Positions 51,453-62,900 of a stretch of DNA of 64,000 bases are shown one piece after another. Origin of the DNA: Neogemmobacter tilapiae. GTDB taxonomy: Bacteria > Pseudomonadota > Alphaproteobacteria > Rhodobacterales > Rhodobacteraceae. The stretch covers positions 216,683 to 280,682 of the forward strand of contig NZ_BMYJ01000006.1 of the NCBI RefSeq assembly GCF_014652215.1, written 5' to 3'. The position numbers and the translations under genes were made by a program. The first letter of the stretch is position 1; each line of letters begins with the position of its first letter. A model generated the notes under the pieces. The model worked only from the letters and a program-made list of their open reading frames with translations. It was not told the origin of the DNA and did no database searches.

Positions 51453-54400
51453 ATGAGCACGCGTCTTGCCAAAGGCGGTCGCCTGATCGACCGCACCACG
51501 AAATTGGAATTTTCCTTCAACGGCAAGCGGTTGACCGGGCATCCGGGGGATACGCTCGCCTCGGCCTTGCTCGCCAATGACCAGATGCTGGTGGGGCGCA
51601 GTTTCAAATACCACCGTCCGCGCGGGATTGTCGCGGCGGGGCCAGAGGAGCCGAATGCGCTGGTGAACCTTGGCACGGGCGCGCGGCATGAGCCGAACCA
51701 GCGGGTGACAACGACGGAGCTGTTTGACGGGCTGGAAGCGACCAGCCAGAACCATTGGCCAAGCCTTGAATTCGACGTGGGCGCGATCAACAACAAGCTG
51801 TCGCGGTTCCTTCCGGCGGGGTTCTATTACAAGACCTTCCTGTTCCCGCGTGCGTTCTGGAAGCATGTCTTTGAACCGATCATCCGCAAATCGGCGGGGC
51901 TGGGGAAGGCCCCGAAAGACCGCGATGCGGATCGTTACGAGCAGGCCTATGCCTTTTGCGATCTGCTGATTGCCGGGGGCGGGTTGGCGGGCTTGCAGGC
52001 GGCGCTGATTGCGGGGCAGGCGGGGCTGCGGGTGATCGTGATGGAGCAAGCGGCCCATTGGGGCGGGCGTGCGCCGGTTGATGGCGTGCTGGTGGATGGC
52101 GTTCCGGCGGGCGATTGGGTCGAGGCGACGCTTTCGGCGCTGGCCAAGATGGAGAATGTCACGCTGCGGGCGCGCTGTATGGTAGCGGGGGTCTATGACC
52201 ACGGCTATGTGCTGGCCGACGAGCGGGTGGCGGACCACACGCCCGGCGACGGGCGGCCGAAGCATCGGCTGTGGCGCATTCGGGCGGGGCGGATTCTGGC
52301 GGCGACCGGGGCGATTGAACGGCCCTTGGCCTTTGCCGGGAATGATGTGCCGGGGGTGATGCTGGCCGCCTCGGCCCGCGATTTCGTGGTGAATTTCGGG
52401 ATCAGTCCGGGCGACCGGACGGTGGTGGTGACCAACAACGACGACGCCTATCTGACGGCGATTGCCTTGAAACAGGCCGGGCTGGACGTGGCGGCGATTG
52501 TCGATGCACGGGACAATCCGACCGGGCCCGGCGTCGACAAGGCCCGCGCCTTGGGTCTGCGTGTGGCTTCTGGCAAGGCTGTGGCCAAGGTCAAGGGTGG
52601 CAAGCGGGTTGTCGGCGTGGCGCTTTGCGCGCAGGCCGGTGAGGGGACGGCGACCGAGGAACTGCCTTGCGAGGCGGTGGCGATGTCGGGCGGTTGGTCG
52701 CCTGTGGTGCATCTGTGGAGCCATTGTGGCGGGAAACTGCTGTGGGACGAAAGCCTGTCCTGCTTCCGCCCCGATGCGGCGCGGCCTCCGCTGAACCATG
52801 ATGGCAGCGCGATGGTTCTGGCCTTGGGCGCGGCGAATGGGCATTTTCTGGCGGGCGATGTGCTGGCCGATGCGTCGCAGGTGGCAGCCGAGGCGGTGAA
52901 ACTGGCAGGCAAAGCGCCTGGCCACGGGGCCAAGGTAGCGACGAACCCGCTGGAGGGGGCCACGATGGCCCCGGTCTGGGTGATGCCGCAGGGGGCGCCG
53001 GTCAAGCTGCGTTCAAAAATGTGGCTCGACTATCAGAACGATGTGAAGGTCAGCGATGTGCAGCTTGCGGCGCGCGAAGGCTATGTTTCGGTGGAACACA
53101 CGAAACGCTATACGACGCTGGGCATGGCGACGGATCAGGGGAAACTGTCGAATATCAACGGTTTGGCGATTTTGGCCGACAGTTTGAATATTGCGATCCC
53201 CGAGGTTGGGACGACCACTTTCCGCCCGCCCTATGCGCCTGTCACCTTGGGCGCGCTGGCAGGGGAATCGCGGGGCACGATTTTCCAACCCGTGCGGCAA
53301 ACGCCGATGCATGGCTGGCATGAGGGGCAGGGCGCTTATCTGGAGCCCGTGGGTCTGTGGCGCAGGCCGTTCTGCTATCCGCGCAGCGGTGAAAACCATG
53401 AACAAGCGGTGCATCGGGAAATCCTGAACACGCGGGACAATGTGGGGCTGCTGGATGCGTCAACCCTTGGCAAGATCCTTGTCAAAGGGCCGGATGCGGG
53501 GCGGTTTCTGGACATGCTTTATACGAATGTCATGTCGTCCTTGCCCGTGGGCAAATGCCGCTATGGGCTGATGTGCAACGAACAGGGCTTTCTGTCGGAT
53601 GATGGCGTGGTGGTGCGTCTGGCCGAGGATACTTGGCTTTGCCATACGACATCCGGCGGGGCGGACCGGATCCATGGCTGGATGGAAGACTGGCTGCAAT
53701 GCGAATGGTGGGATTGGCAGGTCTATACTGCCAATGTGACCGAGGAATACGCGCAAATTGCCGTTGCGGGCCCGAAAGCGCGGATGCTGCTGGAACGGCT
53801 CGGTGGGATGGATGTTTCCGCCGAAAGCTTCCCCTTCATGACAATGAAAGAAGGCACGCTGGCGGGACTGCCGGTGCGCGCCTATCGGATCAGCTTCTCG
53901 GGCGAATTGTCTTATGAGCTGGCCGTTCCGGCGGGGCATGGGCTGGCGCTGTGGGAGGCTTTGGTGCGTGAAGGGGCGGCCTTGGGGGTCATGCCCTATG
54001 GGACCGAGGCGATGCATATCATGCGGGCCGAAAAGGGTTTCATCATGATCGGTGATGAAAGCGATGGGACGGTTATTCCGCAGGATCTGAACCTCGACTG
54101 GGCCATTTCCAAGAAAAAGGCCGACTATCTGGGCAAGCGGGGGCAAGAGCGCAACCATCTGGTCAACCCGGATCGGTGGAAATTGGTGGGCTTGGAAACG
54201 CTGGACGGTTCGGTCATCCCCGACGGAGCCTATGCGGCGGCCGAGGGGGTGAATGCCAACGGGCAGCGGAATGTCGAGGGGCGGGTGACGTCCACCTATT
54301 ATTCTCCCACGCTGAAACGCGGCATCGCGATGGGTTTGGTCAAGGGCGGCATGGCACGGCTGGGTGAAAGCGTGACCTTCCCCAAAGTGGGCGGCGGTCA

Positions 54401-54464
54401 GGTGGTGGCGCGGATCGTCGATCCGGTGTTCTATGACAAGGAAGGGGCGAAACAGAATGTCTAA
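51453..54464 (+). CDS. soxA: Sarcosine oxidase subunit alpha
   Basis: A 1003-residue subunit. The N-terminal ferredoxin-like domain (about 15-100) contains GDTLASALLANDQMLVGRSF. A NAD-binding Rossmann region LLIAGGGLAGLQAALIAGQAG begins near residue 170 (shown in part). The C-terminal about 400 residues are a tetrahydrofolate-binding glycine-cleavage-T-like domain with SGELSYELAVP and MPYGTEAMHIMRAEKGF. It receives the methyl group as 5,10-methylene-THF. The ribosome-binding site is weak. The 3' end overlaps soxG by eight bases. Confidence 0.95.
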   Translation: MSTRLAKGGRLIDRTTKLEFSFNGKRLTGHPGDTLASALLANDQMLVGRSFKYHRPRGIVAAGPEEPNALVNLGTGARHEPNQRVTTTELFDGLEATSQNHWPSLEFDVGAINNKLSRFLPAGFYYKTFLFPRAFWKHVFEPIIRKSAGLGKAPKDRDADRYEQAYAFCDLLIAGGGLAGLQAALIAGQAGLRVIVMEQAAHWGGRAPVDGVLVDGVPAGDWVEATLSALAKMENVTLRARCMVAGVYDHGYVLADERVADHTPGDGRPKHRLWRIRAGRILAATGAIERPLAFAGNDVPGVMLAASARDFVVNFGISPGDRTVVVTNNDDAYLTAIALKQAGLDVAAIVDARDNPTGPGVDKARALGLRVASGKAVAKVKGGKRVVGVALCAQAGEGTATEELPCEAVAMSGGWSPVVHLWSHCGGKLLWDESLSCFRPDAARPPLNHDGSAMVLALGAANGHFLAGDVLADASQVAAEAVKLAGKAPGHGAKVATNPLEGATMAPVWVMPQGAPVKLRSKMWLDYQNDVKVSDVQLAAREGYVSVEHTKRYTTLGMATDQGKLSNINGLAILADSLNIAIPEVGTTTFRPPYAPVTLGALAGESRGTIFQPVRQTPMHGWHEGQGAYLEPVGLWRRPFCYPRSGENHEQAVHREILNTRDNVGLLDASTLGKILVKGPDAGRFLDMLYTNVMSSLPVGKCRYGLMCNEQGFLSDDGVVVRLAEDTWLCHTTSGGADRIHGWMEDWLQCEWWDWQVYTANVTEEYAQIAVAGPKARMLLERLGGMDVSAESFPFMTMKEGTLAGLPVRAYRISFSGELSYELAVPAGHGLALWEALVREGAALGVMPYGTEAMHIMRAEKGFIMIGDESDGTVIPQDLNLDWAISKKKADYLGKRGQERNHLVNPDRWKLVGLETLDGSVIPDGAYAAAEGVNANGQRNVEGRVTSTYYSPTLKRGIAMGLVKGGMARLGESVTFPKVGGGQVVARIVDPVFYDKEGAKQNV

Positions 54465-55002
54465 GGCGGTTTCGGCCCTTGGGGGCGTTTCGTTCGAAGG
54501 CTTTGTGACTGTGCGGGAAATGGGGCCGCTGGGCATGATTTCCCTGCGCGCCAAGCCCGATGTCAAGGGGCTGACGGCGGCGTTGAAGGTGGCGGCGGGC
54601 CTGCCCGAACAGCGGCGGATTGTGATGGATGGGGACAAGGCCACCGCCTGGATGTCGCCCGACGAATATCTGCTGATCGTGCCCTATGATGGGGTCGGCA
54701 AGGCGATGGAGGCTTTGGCCAAAAAGTTGGAGGGCCAGCACCATCTGGCCGCCAATGTGTCCGATGCCCGCGCCGTGTTCCGCATCGAAGGGGAAAAGGC
54801 CGATCAGGTGATTGCGAAACTATGCCCCGCTGATTTGGCGCAAATGGCGCCGAATGAGGTTCGCAGGACCCGCGCCGCGCAGGTGGCCGTCGCGTTCTGG
54901 AAGGATGAAACGGGCTATACCCTGGTTTGTTTCCGGTCGGTTGCGGCTTATGTCATGGGCTTGCTGGAGCATTCGGCGCAGCCGGGAAGTGAGTTGGGCT
55001 GA
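54457..55002 (+). CDS. soxG: Sarcosine oxidase subunit gamma
   Basis: A 181-residue subunit of sarcosine oxidase, related to the beta-barrel part of GcvT-like proteins. Patterns include WMSPDEYLLIVPYDG, LAANVSDARAVFRIEGEKAD and TRAAQVAVAFWKDETGYTL. The ATG at 54457 sits inside soxA. It ends the operon; no purU, folD or glyA follows, unlike in some soxBDAG clusters. Confidence 0.93.
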   Translation: MSKAVSALGGVSFEGFVTVREMGPLGMISLRAKPDVKGLTAALKVAAGLPEQRRIVMDGDKATAWMSPDEYLLIVPYDGVGKAMEALAKKLEGQHHLAANVSDARAVFRIEGEKADQVIAKLCPADLAQMAPNEVRRTRAAQVAVAFWKDETGYTLVCFRSVAAYVMGLLEHSAQPGSELG

Positions 55003-55081
55003 CACCCAAGACCTGTGTTCCTTGCAAAATCGGATCCGTCGCCTATCCTAACGGTGTTTTCAGCACCTATAGGAGATTCCC

Positions 55082-55849
55082 ATGCGATTGTTTCCAATCC
55101 TTGCCGTGTCATGCCTGACGCTTGCGGCCTGCACCGCAGGCACGATCCAAAGCGTCGAACATTCCCAATGGCCAATCTATGAAGGCCTAGCCCCAGACCA
55201 CAAGGCTGCGATTCGAGAGCGCAACCGGTTGGTGCGCGACCGCCCCGGTGCGCAGTTCGTGGTCAAGGGGCGCGGCGAATGCGGGGCCATCCGCGTGCGC
55301 TTTGGCGACGGCACATCGACCGAGGTGCGCCCTGCGAATTTCGACGGTGAGGTGAGCGTGCCGCATACCTATACCGGTTGGAGCGGGCCGAAAAAGCTGA
55401 CAGCGGAAAGTGTTGAAAACTGCATCGGGCAGGTCAGCAGCACGGTGAATGTGGAACCCGCGCAGTTGAAGATCGCTATGTTCGGGCGCCCGGCCAGTGC
55501 CTGCACGCCGGTGCCGGGTTTTCCGCCGGTGCGGGCAGGCAGTCGGGTGAGCGTGGACGCCATCACCAATCCGGAATCGATGATCAGCTTTAACGGTGTG
55601 ATCAAGCGCGGGATCGACGGGTCGCCCGAAGTGGCGCTTGGCCCGCCCTATGCCTTTCCCTTCCCCGGCCTGAAGGCGCATTCGCTGGTCATGCGGATCG
55701 GGACGCAGGTGGAGCAGGGCGGCAAGGGGCGGTCCTTTGTGGCGAACCAGACCGGCCCGTTGGAGTTCTGCATCAATGACGATGTGCTGGGCGACAATGC
55801 GGGGGGCTGGGGTATTCTGCTGGCGGTGGATGAAACTGGCGCGGAATAG
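55082..55849 (+). CDS. Lipoprotein with a LecA (PA-IL)-like C-terminal domain
   Basis: A 255-residue protein with a lipoprotein signal (FPILAVSCLTLAAC; lipobox Cys17). The middle is beta-rich with cysteines (GECGAIRV, VENCIGQV, ASACTPVPG). The C-terminal segment LVMRIGTQVEQ, then FVANQTGPLEFCINDDVLGDN and a closing strand (quoted in part), follows the pattern of PA-IL/LecA-type calcium-dependent galactose lectins, where INDD...DN...G supplies Ca2+ ligands. Binding is inferred from that motif alone. AGGAGATTCCC precedes the ATG. It is 79 bases after soxG, with no sign that it belongs to that operon. Confidence 0.75.
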   Translation: MRLFPILAVSCLTLAACTAGTIQSVEHSQWPIYEGLAPDHKAAIRERNRLVRDRPGAQFVVKGRGECGAIRVRFGDGTSTEVRPANFDGEVSVPHTYTGWSGPKKLTAESVENCIGQVSSTVNVEPAQLKIAMFGRPASACTPVPGFPPVRAGSRVSVDAITNPESMISFNGVIKRGIDGSPEVALGPPYAFPFPGLKAHSLVMRIGTQVEQGGKGRSFVANQTGPLEFCINDDVLGDNAGGWGILLAVDETGAE

Positions 55850-55965
55850 CGCCAAGAAAAGAATTTCGTCAACAATTCCAAGGGCGCGGCCATTCGCGCC
55901 CTTGACCTTTCGGGGCTTCGGTCTCTTATTGGAAAAAACCGACATATCCGCAAAGGAGCCCGAAA

Positions 55966-56568
55966 ATGGCCTTTACCCTTCCTGATCTTCCCTATGCTCA
56001 TGACGCGCTGGCCGCCCTTGGCATGTCGAAGGAAACCTTGGAATACCACCATGACCTGCACCACAAGGCCTATGTCGACAACGGCAACCGGCTGATCGCG
56101 GGCACGGAATGGGAAAACCAGCCGCTGGAAGATATCGTGACCGGCACCTATCAGGCGGGCGCTGTGGCGCAAAACGGCATTTTCAACAATGCGAGCCAGC
56201 ATTGGAACCACAACCTGTTCTGGGAGATCATGGGCCCCGGCCCGAAAAAGATCCCCAGTGAGCTGGAAAAGGCGCTGAAGGACAGCTTTGGTTCGGTGGC
56301 GAAGTTCAAAGAGGAATTTTCGGCCGCAGGGGCCAGCCAGTTCGGTTCGGGCTGGTGCTGGTTGGTGCTGGACGCTGATGGCGGGCTGCGCGTGACCAAG
56401 ACGGAAAACGGTGTGAACCCGCTGTGCTTTGGCCAGACGGCGCTGCTGGGCTGTGATGTGTGGGAACATTCCTATTACATCGACTTCCGCAACAAGCGCC
56501 CGGCCTATCTGTCTAACTTCCTTGAAAAGCTGGTCAACTGGGAAGCCGTCGCCGCCAAGATGGGCTGA
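55966..56568 (+). CDS. sodB: Superoxide dismutase [Fe/Mn]
   Basis: A 200-residue dismutase, cytoplasmic (no signal peptide). Metal ligands are His28 (EYHHDLHHKAY), the His in HWNHNLFWEIM, and Asp and His in DVWEHSYYIDFRN. The active-site Gln arrangement GASQFGSGW with the Fe-type FNNASQHWNHN favours iron. AAGGAGCCCGAAA precedes the ATG, a strong start. A perfect terminator follows. Confidence 0.96.
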   Translation: MAFTLPDLPYAHDALAALGMSKETLEYHHDLHHKAYVDNGNRLIAGTEWENQPLEDIVTGTYQAGAVAQNGIFNNASQHWNHNLFWEIMGPGPKKIPSELEKALKDSFGSVAKFKEEFSAAGASQFGSGWCWLVLDADGGLRVTKTENGVNPLCFGQTALLGCDVWEHSYYIDFRNKRPAYLSNFLEKLVNWEAVAAKMG

Positions 56569-56586
56569 TCTGGCCTATGGAATGCG

Positions 56587-56613
56587 AAAGGCCCGCCGAT
56601 CTGGCGGGCCTTT
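56587..56613 (+). terminator. sodB terminator
   Basis: The arm AAAGGCCCGCC (56587-56597) pairs perfectly with 56603-56613 and runs into TTTTCTTTT, 19 bases after the sodB stop. Confidence 0.92.
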
Positions 56614-56667
56614 TCTTTTGGGTGACGTTTCGCCAGCTGAGTTTGTAGTGAGCCCATTTACAACGAC

Positions 56668-56693
56668 AAAGGCCCGCCAACCGGCGGGCCTTT
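56668..56693 (-). terminator. eno terminator
   Basis: The same 11-base arm AAAGGCCCGCC occurs at 56668-56678 and pairs with 56683-56693. It lies 20 bases past the eno stop on the minus strand. The duplicate of the sodB hairpin suggests a copied module serving two convergent genes. Confidence 0.75.
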
Positions 56694-56712
56694 TCAATTC
56701 TTTCAGCAAGGC

Positions 56713-58017
<1,305 letters not shown>

Positions 58018-58103
58018 TTAGCGCTAACAAAGCGCGCTTGGAAGAAAATTGCGACCCATTCGGCCATTCTGCGCAGAATTTGGAACAGGCTTGTGTCAAG
58101 GGT

Positions 58104-59033
58104 CTAGCCGTTTTTCAGCGGGCTGCCCAGCGGCTGGTTGCTGGCTAGGCTGGCCAGCGCGCGGCGCTTGCGCAAAGCCTCGCGCCATAGGGTGTAAAGC
58201 CCCGAGGCGATAACCAGTGCCGAACCGATCAGCGTCAGCAGATCGGGGCGTTCCCCCAGAAACATCCAAGCGAGCGTCATGGCGAACACCAGACGGGTAT
58301 AGCGGAAGGGGGCCACGACCGACACCTCACCCATCCGCATGGCGGCTGTGACGGCGTAATAGCCGATAAGTCCCGTGATCAGGGCTGCGCCCATGTCGAT
58401 GCTGCCCTTGGGATCCAGCCCAACAGGGGCGGTGTTCTGAAGGAGCATCAACAGCAGCCCGGCAGGGACCAGCGACATATAGCCCCAAGTCGTCAGCTGG
58501 AAGGTTCCGATGCTTGCGGGCATCATGCGTGTCGACAGGTCGCGCACGGACATCAGCACGACACAGGCGACGGTCAGCAGACCGGCCCAGTGAAAGCCCT
58601 CGGTGCCGGGGCGCAGGATGATCAGCACCCCGACAAAGCCGACGCAGATGGCCGACCAGCGCCGCCAGCCGACGGGTTCATGCAAAAACAGGGCCGCGCC
58701 CATGGTGACGATCAACGGCGTGGCTTGCAAAAGCGCGGAGTTGATCGTCAGCGGTATCAGCGACAGCGCTGTGACATATAGCATCGAAGCGCCACCTTCG
58801 GACAGCGAACGCAGCAGGGGCGCTGGTTGCACGGCTGCGCGAGTCAGAATCGGTTGGCCTATGCGGGCCGCAATGATCCAAAAGATCACCATGCCGCCAA
58901 AGCCCAGCAGGGCAATGACCTGACCGGGGGGCAGGGAACCCGCGGCGCGTTTCAGGAACAGATCCTCAAAGGCAAAGGCCGCCATGCTGCCGACCATCAG
59001 CAGCGCGGCGCGGGTGTTGTCCGGGCCGTTCAT
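58104..59033 (-). CDS. DMT-superfamily (EamA) transporter
   Basis: A 309-residue inner-membrane protein with ten helices in two EamA repeats, the drug/metabolite transporter architecture. Typical elements are an N-terminal GSMAAFAFEDLFLKRA and the first-repeat end EPVGWRRWSAICVGFVGVLI. It probably exports an amino acid or small metabolite. Its ATG overlaps the stop of fur by four bases (ATGA), so a metal-responsive link is possible but not shown. Confidence 0.9.
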   Translation of the reverse strand: MNGPDNTRAALLMVGSMAAFAFEDLFLKRAAGSLPPGQVIALLGFGGMVIFWIIAARIGQPILTRAAVQPAPLLRSLSEGGASMLYVTALSLIPLTINSALLQATPLIVTMGAALFLHEPVGWRRWSAICVGFVGVLIILRPGTEGFHWAGLLTVACVVLMSVRDLSTRMMPASIGTFQLTTWGYMSLVPAGLLLMLLQNTAPVGLDPKGSIDMGAALITGLIGYYAVTAAMRMGEVSVVAPFRYTRLVFAMTLAWMFLGERPDLLTLIGSALVIASGLYTLWREALRKRRALASLASNQPLGSPLKNG

Positions 59034-59455
59034 GTCTTGCTGGGCTTGGCCACCGGCACCGCCAATAGTTCAAGGCGGTGGCCGATCAGCTTGTATCCCA
59101 GCCGGGCGGCGATCTTTTCCTGTAGGTCTTCGATTTCCTGATCAATGAATTCGATGACTTGCCCGGTTGTGACATCGATCAGATGATCATGGTGATCGCG
59201 TTCGGCATCCTCATAGCGCGCGCGCCCATCGCCAAATTCCAAGCGTTCCAGAATCCCAGCCTCTTCGAACAGTTTGACCGTGCGATAGACCGTGGCGAGC
59301 GAGATTTTCGGGTCCACTGCGCTGGCGCGGGCATAAAGCTCTTCGACATCGGGGTGATCATCGGCGGCACCGATGACGCGGGCCACGATGCGGCGTTGGT
59401 CGGTCATGCGCAGGCCCTTGGCCTCGCAGCGCTGAATGATTGTGCTGTCTGCCAT
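59030..59455 (-). CDS. fur: Fur family metal-responsive regulator
   Basis: A 141-residue repressor of the Fur/Mur group: winged helix (GLRMTDQRRIVARVIGAA with ISLATVYRTVKLFEEAGIL as the recognition region) and a metal-binding dimerisation domain with RDHHDHLIDVTTGQVIEF. The structural Cys-x-x-Cys zinc sites of enterobacterial Fur are lacking, as in Rhodobacterales and rhizobial proteins that sense manganese (Mur), so Fur versus Mur is open. The ATG at 59455 follows GGGGGCGCG. The DMT transporter gene is coupled to it. Confidence 0.9.
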   Translation of the reverse strand: MADSTIIQRCEAKGLRMTDQRRIVARVIGAADDHPDVEELYARASAVDPKISLATVYRTVKLFEEAGILERLEFGDGRARYEDAERDHHDHLIDVTTGQVIEFIDQEIEDLQEKIAARLGYKLIGHRLELLAVPVAKPSKT

Positions 59456-59967
59456 GACGCGCCCCCGTTCTTGCCCCGTCCATAGGCGATTTGATGCGCG
59501 TTGCAAAGCGGGGTGGCACTGCGGCAACAGGCTGGGGAATCGTCTTTCGACAGGCCCCCCCGATTCCCACAGCGGTGGATGACTTCATCCCACATTGCAG
59601 TTGCTGCGGCCAAGCCTGCCCCAACTAAGGAAATTCGGCACATGCCGAAAAGGTCAGCCGATTTGTCCACAGAATGATCCACGCCAGAACCCGCAGTCGT
59701 GTGAATAAGGCAAAATTGCGTCAAGCAAAAAATGCGGTATCAAAGGCAAATTTTTGCGTTGCGCTGCGCGGTCAAACACTTCACCTTGGCGTTCGTGGCC
59801 AATCAGCACACTAGATGTTGTGGTCATGCCGGGGGACGTAGGGTTTGTCAAAATAGGCCGTATTGACAGCGCATCGGCGCTGATGGCCTGATTTTCTTGC
59901 CCCGGCCGGTGATTTTTTGGTCATGAATCCGCGTCGAATCGCGGTTATAAACGGGGGCAGCAGGCAT
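59456..59967. other. Intergenic region between fur and nrdJ
   Basis: 512 bases without a supportable gene. It holds the divergent fur and nrdJ promoters, the NrdR-like boxes (59776-59823), and a partial inverted repeat TGTCAA...TTGACA around 59848-59870. No cobalamin riboswitch was visible. The nrdJ-proximal half is A+T-richer than the fur-proximal half. Confidence 0.55.
59776..59823 (+). promoter_or_regulatory. Two NrdR-box-like sites upstream of nrdJ
   Basis: ACACTAGATGTTGTGG at 59808-59823 matches the NrdR consensus ACACTATATATTGTGT at 13 of 16 positions. A weaker copy, ACACTTCACCTTGGCG, lies at 59776-59791 (9 of 16), its start exactly 32 bases away. Tandem NrdR boxes about three helical turns apart before ribonucleotide reductase genes are the known arrangement. 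Regulation of this gene by NrdR is inferred. Confidence 0.65.
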
Positions 59968-62900
59968 ATGAAAATCGAACGCAATTTCACGACGGCGGAA
60001 TCGGGGGCCTATGGCAAGCTGGGCTTCCGGCTGACCACGTCGGAAATCCGCAATCCGGACGGCAAGATCGTTTTCCGCAACGAAGCGGTGGAGGTTCCCG
60101 ACGGGTGGAGCCAGGTGGCGTCTGACGTTCTGGCGCAGAAATATTTCCGTAAGGCGGGCGTTCCGGCCCGGTTGAAAAAGGTGAAAGAGGCGGGGGTTCC
60201 CGAATTCCTGTGGCGTTCGGTGGCCGATACCAAGGCGCTGGAAGCCCTGCCCGAAGATCAGCGGATCGTCGGCGAAACCAGCGCGCGGCAGGTCTTTGAC
60301 CGGCTGGCGGGGGCTTGGGCCTATTGGGGTTGGAAGGGCGGTTATTTCACCGCCGAAGTCGACGCACGCGCCTATTACGATGAAATGCGCTATATGCTGG
60401 CCGCGCAGATGGCCGCGCCGAACAGCCCCCAGTGGTTCAATACCGGTCTGCATTGGGCCTATGGCATCGACGGCCCGTCGCAGGGGCACTACTATGTCGA
60501 TTACAAAACGGGTGTGCTGACGAAATCCGCCAGCGCATATGAACACCCCCAGCCGCACGCCTGCTTTATCCAGTCTGTCAAGGATGATCTGGTGGGCGAT
60601 GGCGGCATCATGGACCTGTGGGTGCGTGAGGCACGCCTGTTCAAATACGGCTCGGGCACCGGCACGAACTTTTCTTCGCTGCGGGGCGAAGGCGAAAAAC
60701 TTTCGGGCGGTGGCAAATCGTCGGGGCTGATGGGATTCCTCAAAATCGGTGACCGCGCGGCGGGCGCCATCAAATCGGGCGGCACGACCCGCCGCGCGGC
60801 CAAGATGGTAATCATCGACGTTGATCACCCGGATGTCGAAGATTTCATCAACTGGAAAGTCATCGAAGAACAGAAAGTGGCCAGCCTGGTCGCGGGTTCC
60901 AAGATGCACGAACAGAAGTTGAATGAGATTTTCGCCGCGATCCGTGGCTGGGACGGCACGCCCGAAGGCGCGACCGATGTCACCAAGAACGAGGCTTTGA
61001 AAACCGCGATCCGTTCGGCGAAAAAGTCGATGATCCCGGAAACCTACATCAACCGGGTTCTGCAATACGCACGCCAAGGTTTTGGTTCGATTGAATTTCC
61101 GACCTATGACACGGATTGGGATTCCGAAGCTTACATCAGCGTTTCGGGCCAAAACTCGAACAACTCGGTCCGGGTGACCGATGCTTTCCTGACGGCAGTT
61201 AAGAACGACAGCGACTGGGCGCTGGTGCGCCGCACCGATGGCAAGGTCGCCAAAACGATCAAAGCGCGTGATCTGTGGGATCAGGTGGGCCATGCCGCTT
61301 GGGCCTGTGCGGATCCTGGAATTCAGTTCCACGATACCGTCAACGCTTGGCACACCTGCCCCGAAGATGGCGCGATCCGGGGGTCGAACCCCTGTTCGGA
61401 ATATATGTTCCTGGACGACACCGCCTGTAACCTCGCGTCGATGAACCTGCTGACCTTCCTCAAGGCTGGCAAGTTCGACAACGCCGCCTATATCCACGCC
61501 TCGCGTCTGTGGACGATCACGCTGGAAATCAGCGTCATGATGGCGCAATTTCCGTCGCAGGAAATCGCGCAGCGTTCCTATGACTTCCGCACACTGGGTC
61601 TTGGCTATGCCAACATCGGCGGCCTCTTGATGAACATGGGGCTGGGGTATGACAGCGTCGAAGGCCGCGCCCTTTGCGGCGGTCTGACGGCGCTGATGAC
61701 GGGCGTTTCCTATGCGACCTCGGCCGAAATGGCAGGCGAGCTGGGGGCCTTCCCCGGCTATGCCCGCAACGCGGAGCATATGCTGCGCGTGATCCGCAAC
61801 CACCGCGCGGCGGCCTATTCGGCCAGCGACTATGAGGGGGTGAACGTCAACCCGGTGCCTTTGGACGCTGTGAACTGCCCCGATCAAACCCTTGTTGCCC
61901 TTGCGAAATCCGCTTGGGATGAGGCGCTGACGCTGGGCCAGAAGCACGGCTTCCGCAATGCGCAGACCACGGTGATTGCGCCCACGGGTACTATCGGCCT
62001 AGTGATGGATTGCGATACGACCGGGATTGAACCGGACTTTGCGCTGGTGAAATTCAAGAAACTGGCGGGCGGTGGTTATTTCAAGATCATCAACCAATCG
62101 GTTCCAGCGGCTTTGGAAAAGCTGGGCTATGGCTCGGCCCAGATCGCGGAAATCATCGCACATGCGGTGGGTCATGGTTCCTTGGGGCAGGCGCCTGCGA
62201 TCAATCACACCTCGCTGATCGGTCACGGCTTTGGACCGCGTGAGATCGAAAAGATCGAAGCGGCGCTGCCCACGGCCTTTGACATCAAGTTTGTCTTCAA
62301 CCAGTGGACGCTGGGCGAGGATTTCTGCAAAGGCACCTTGGGCATTCCGGCGGAAAAGCTGGCCGATCCGACCTTTGATCTGCTGGCGCATCTGGGCTTT
62401 ACCCGTGCGCAGGTGGCCGCCGCGAATGACCATGTCTGCGGCACGATGACGCTGGAAAACGCGCCGCATTTGAAGGCCGAACACTATGCGGTTTTTGATT
62501 GCGCCAATCCCTGCGGCAAGACGGGCAAGCGTTACCTTTCGGTCGAAAGCCACATCCACATGATGGCGGCAGCGCAGTCCTTCATCTCGGGCGCGATTTC
62601 GAAAACCATCAACATGCCGAACACGGCGACCATCGGCGAAACGCTGGCGGCCTATGAACTGTCGCATTCCTTGGGCATCAAGGCGAATGCGCTGTATCGG
62701 GATGGGTCGAAACTGAGCCAGCCTTTGGCCTCGGCCTTGGTTGAGGATGACGAAGAGGCCGAAGAAATCCTCGCCTCGGGTTCCGTCATGGAAAAGGCGC
62801 AGGTGATTGCCGAAAAGATCGTCGAAAAGGTGATCGTCAAGGAAATCATCCGCAACCACCGCGAAAAGCTCCCGGAACGCCGCAAGGGTTACACCCAGAA

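Noticed and set aside
51246..52925. 559-codon minus-strand frame opposite soxA
   Set aside because: It is the reverse of soxA, extending into the repeats, and has no recognisable domain.
59824..59967. Cobalamin riboswitch before nrdJ
   Set aside because: I looked because NrdJ uses B12, but no B12-box-like conserved core is present in the leader.
59848..61947. Minus-strand open frame of 699 codons, and another of 463 codons at 61999-63390, opposite nrdJ
   Set aside because: Both are mirror frames of the highly biased nrdJ codons; composition (His, Arg, Phe rich) and lack of motifs show they are non-coding.
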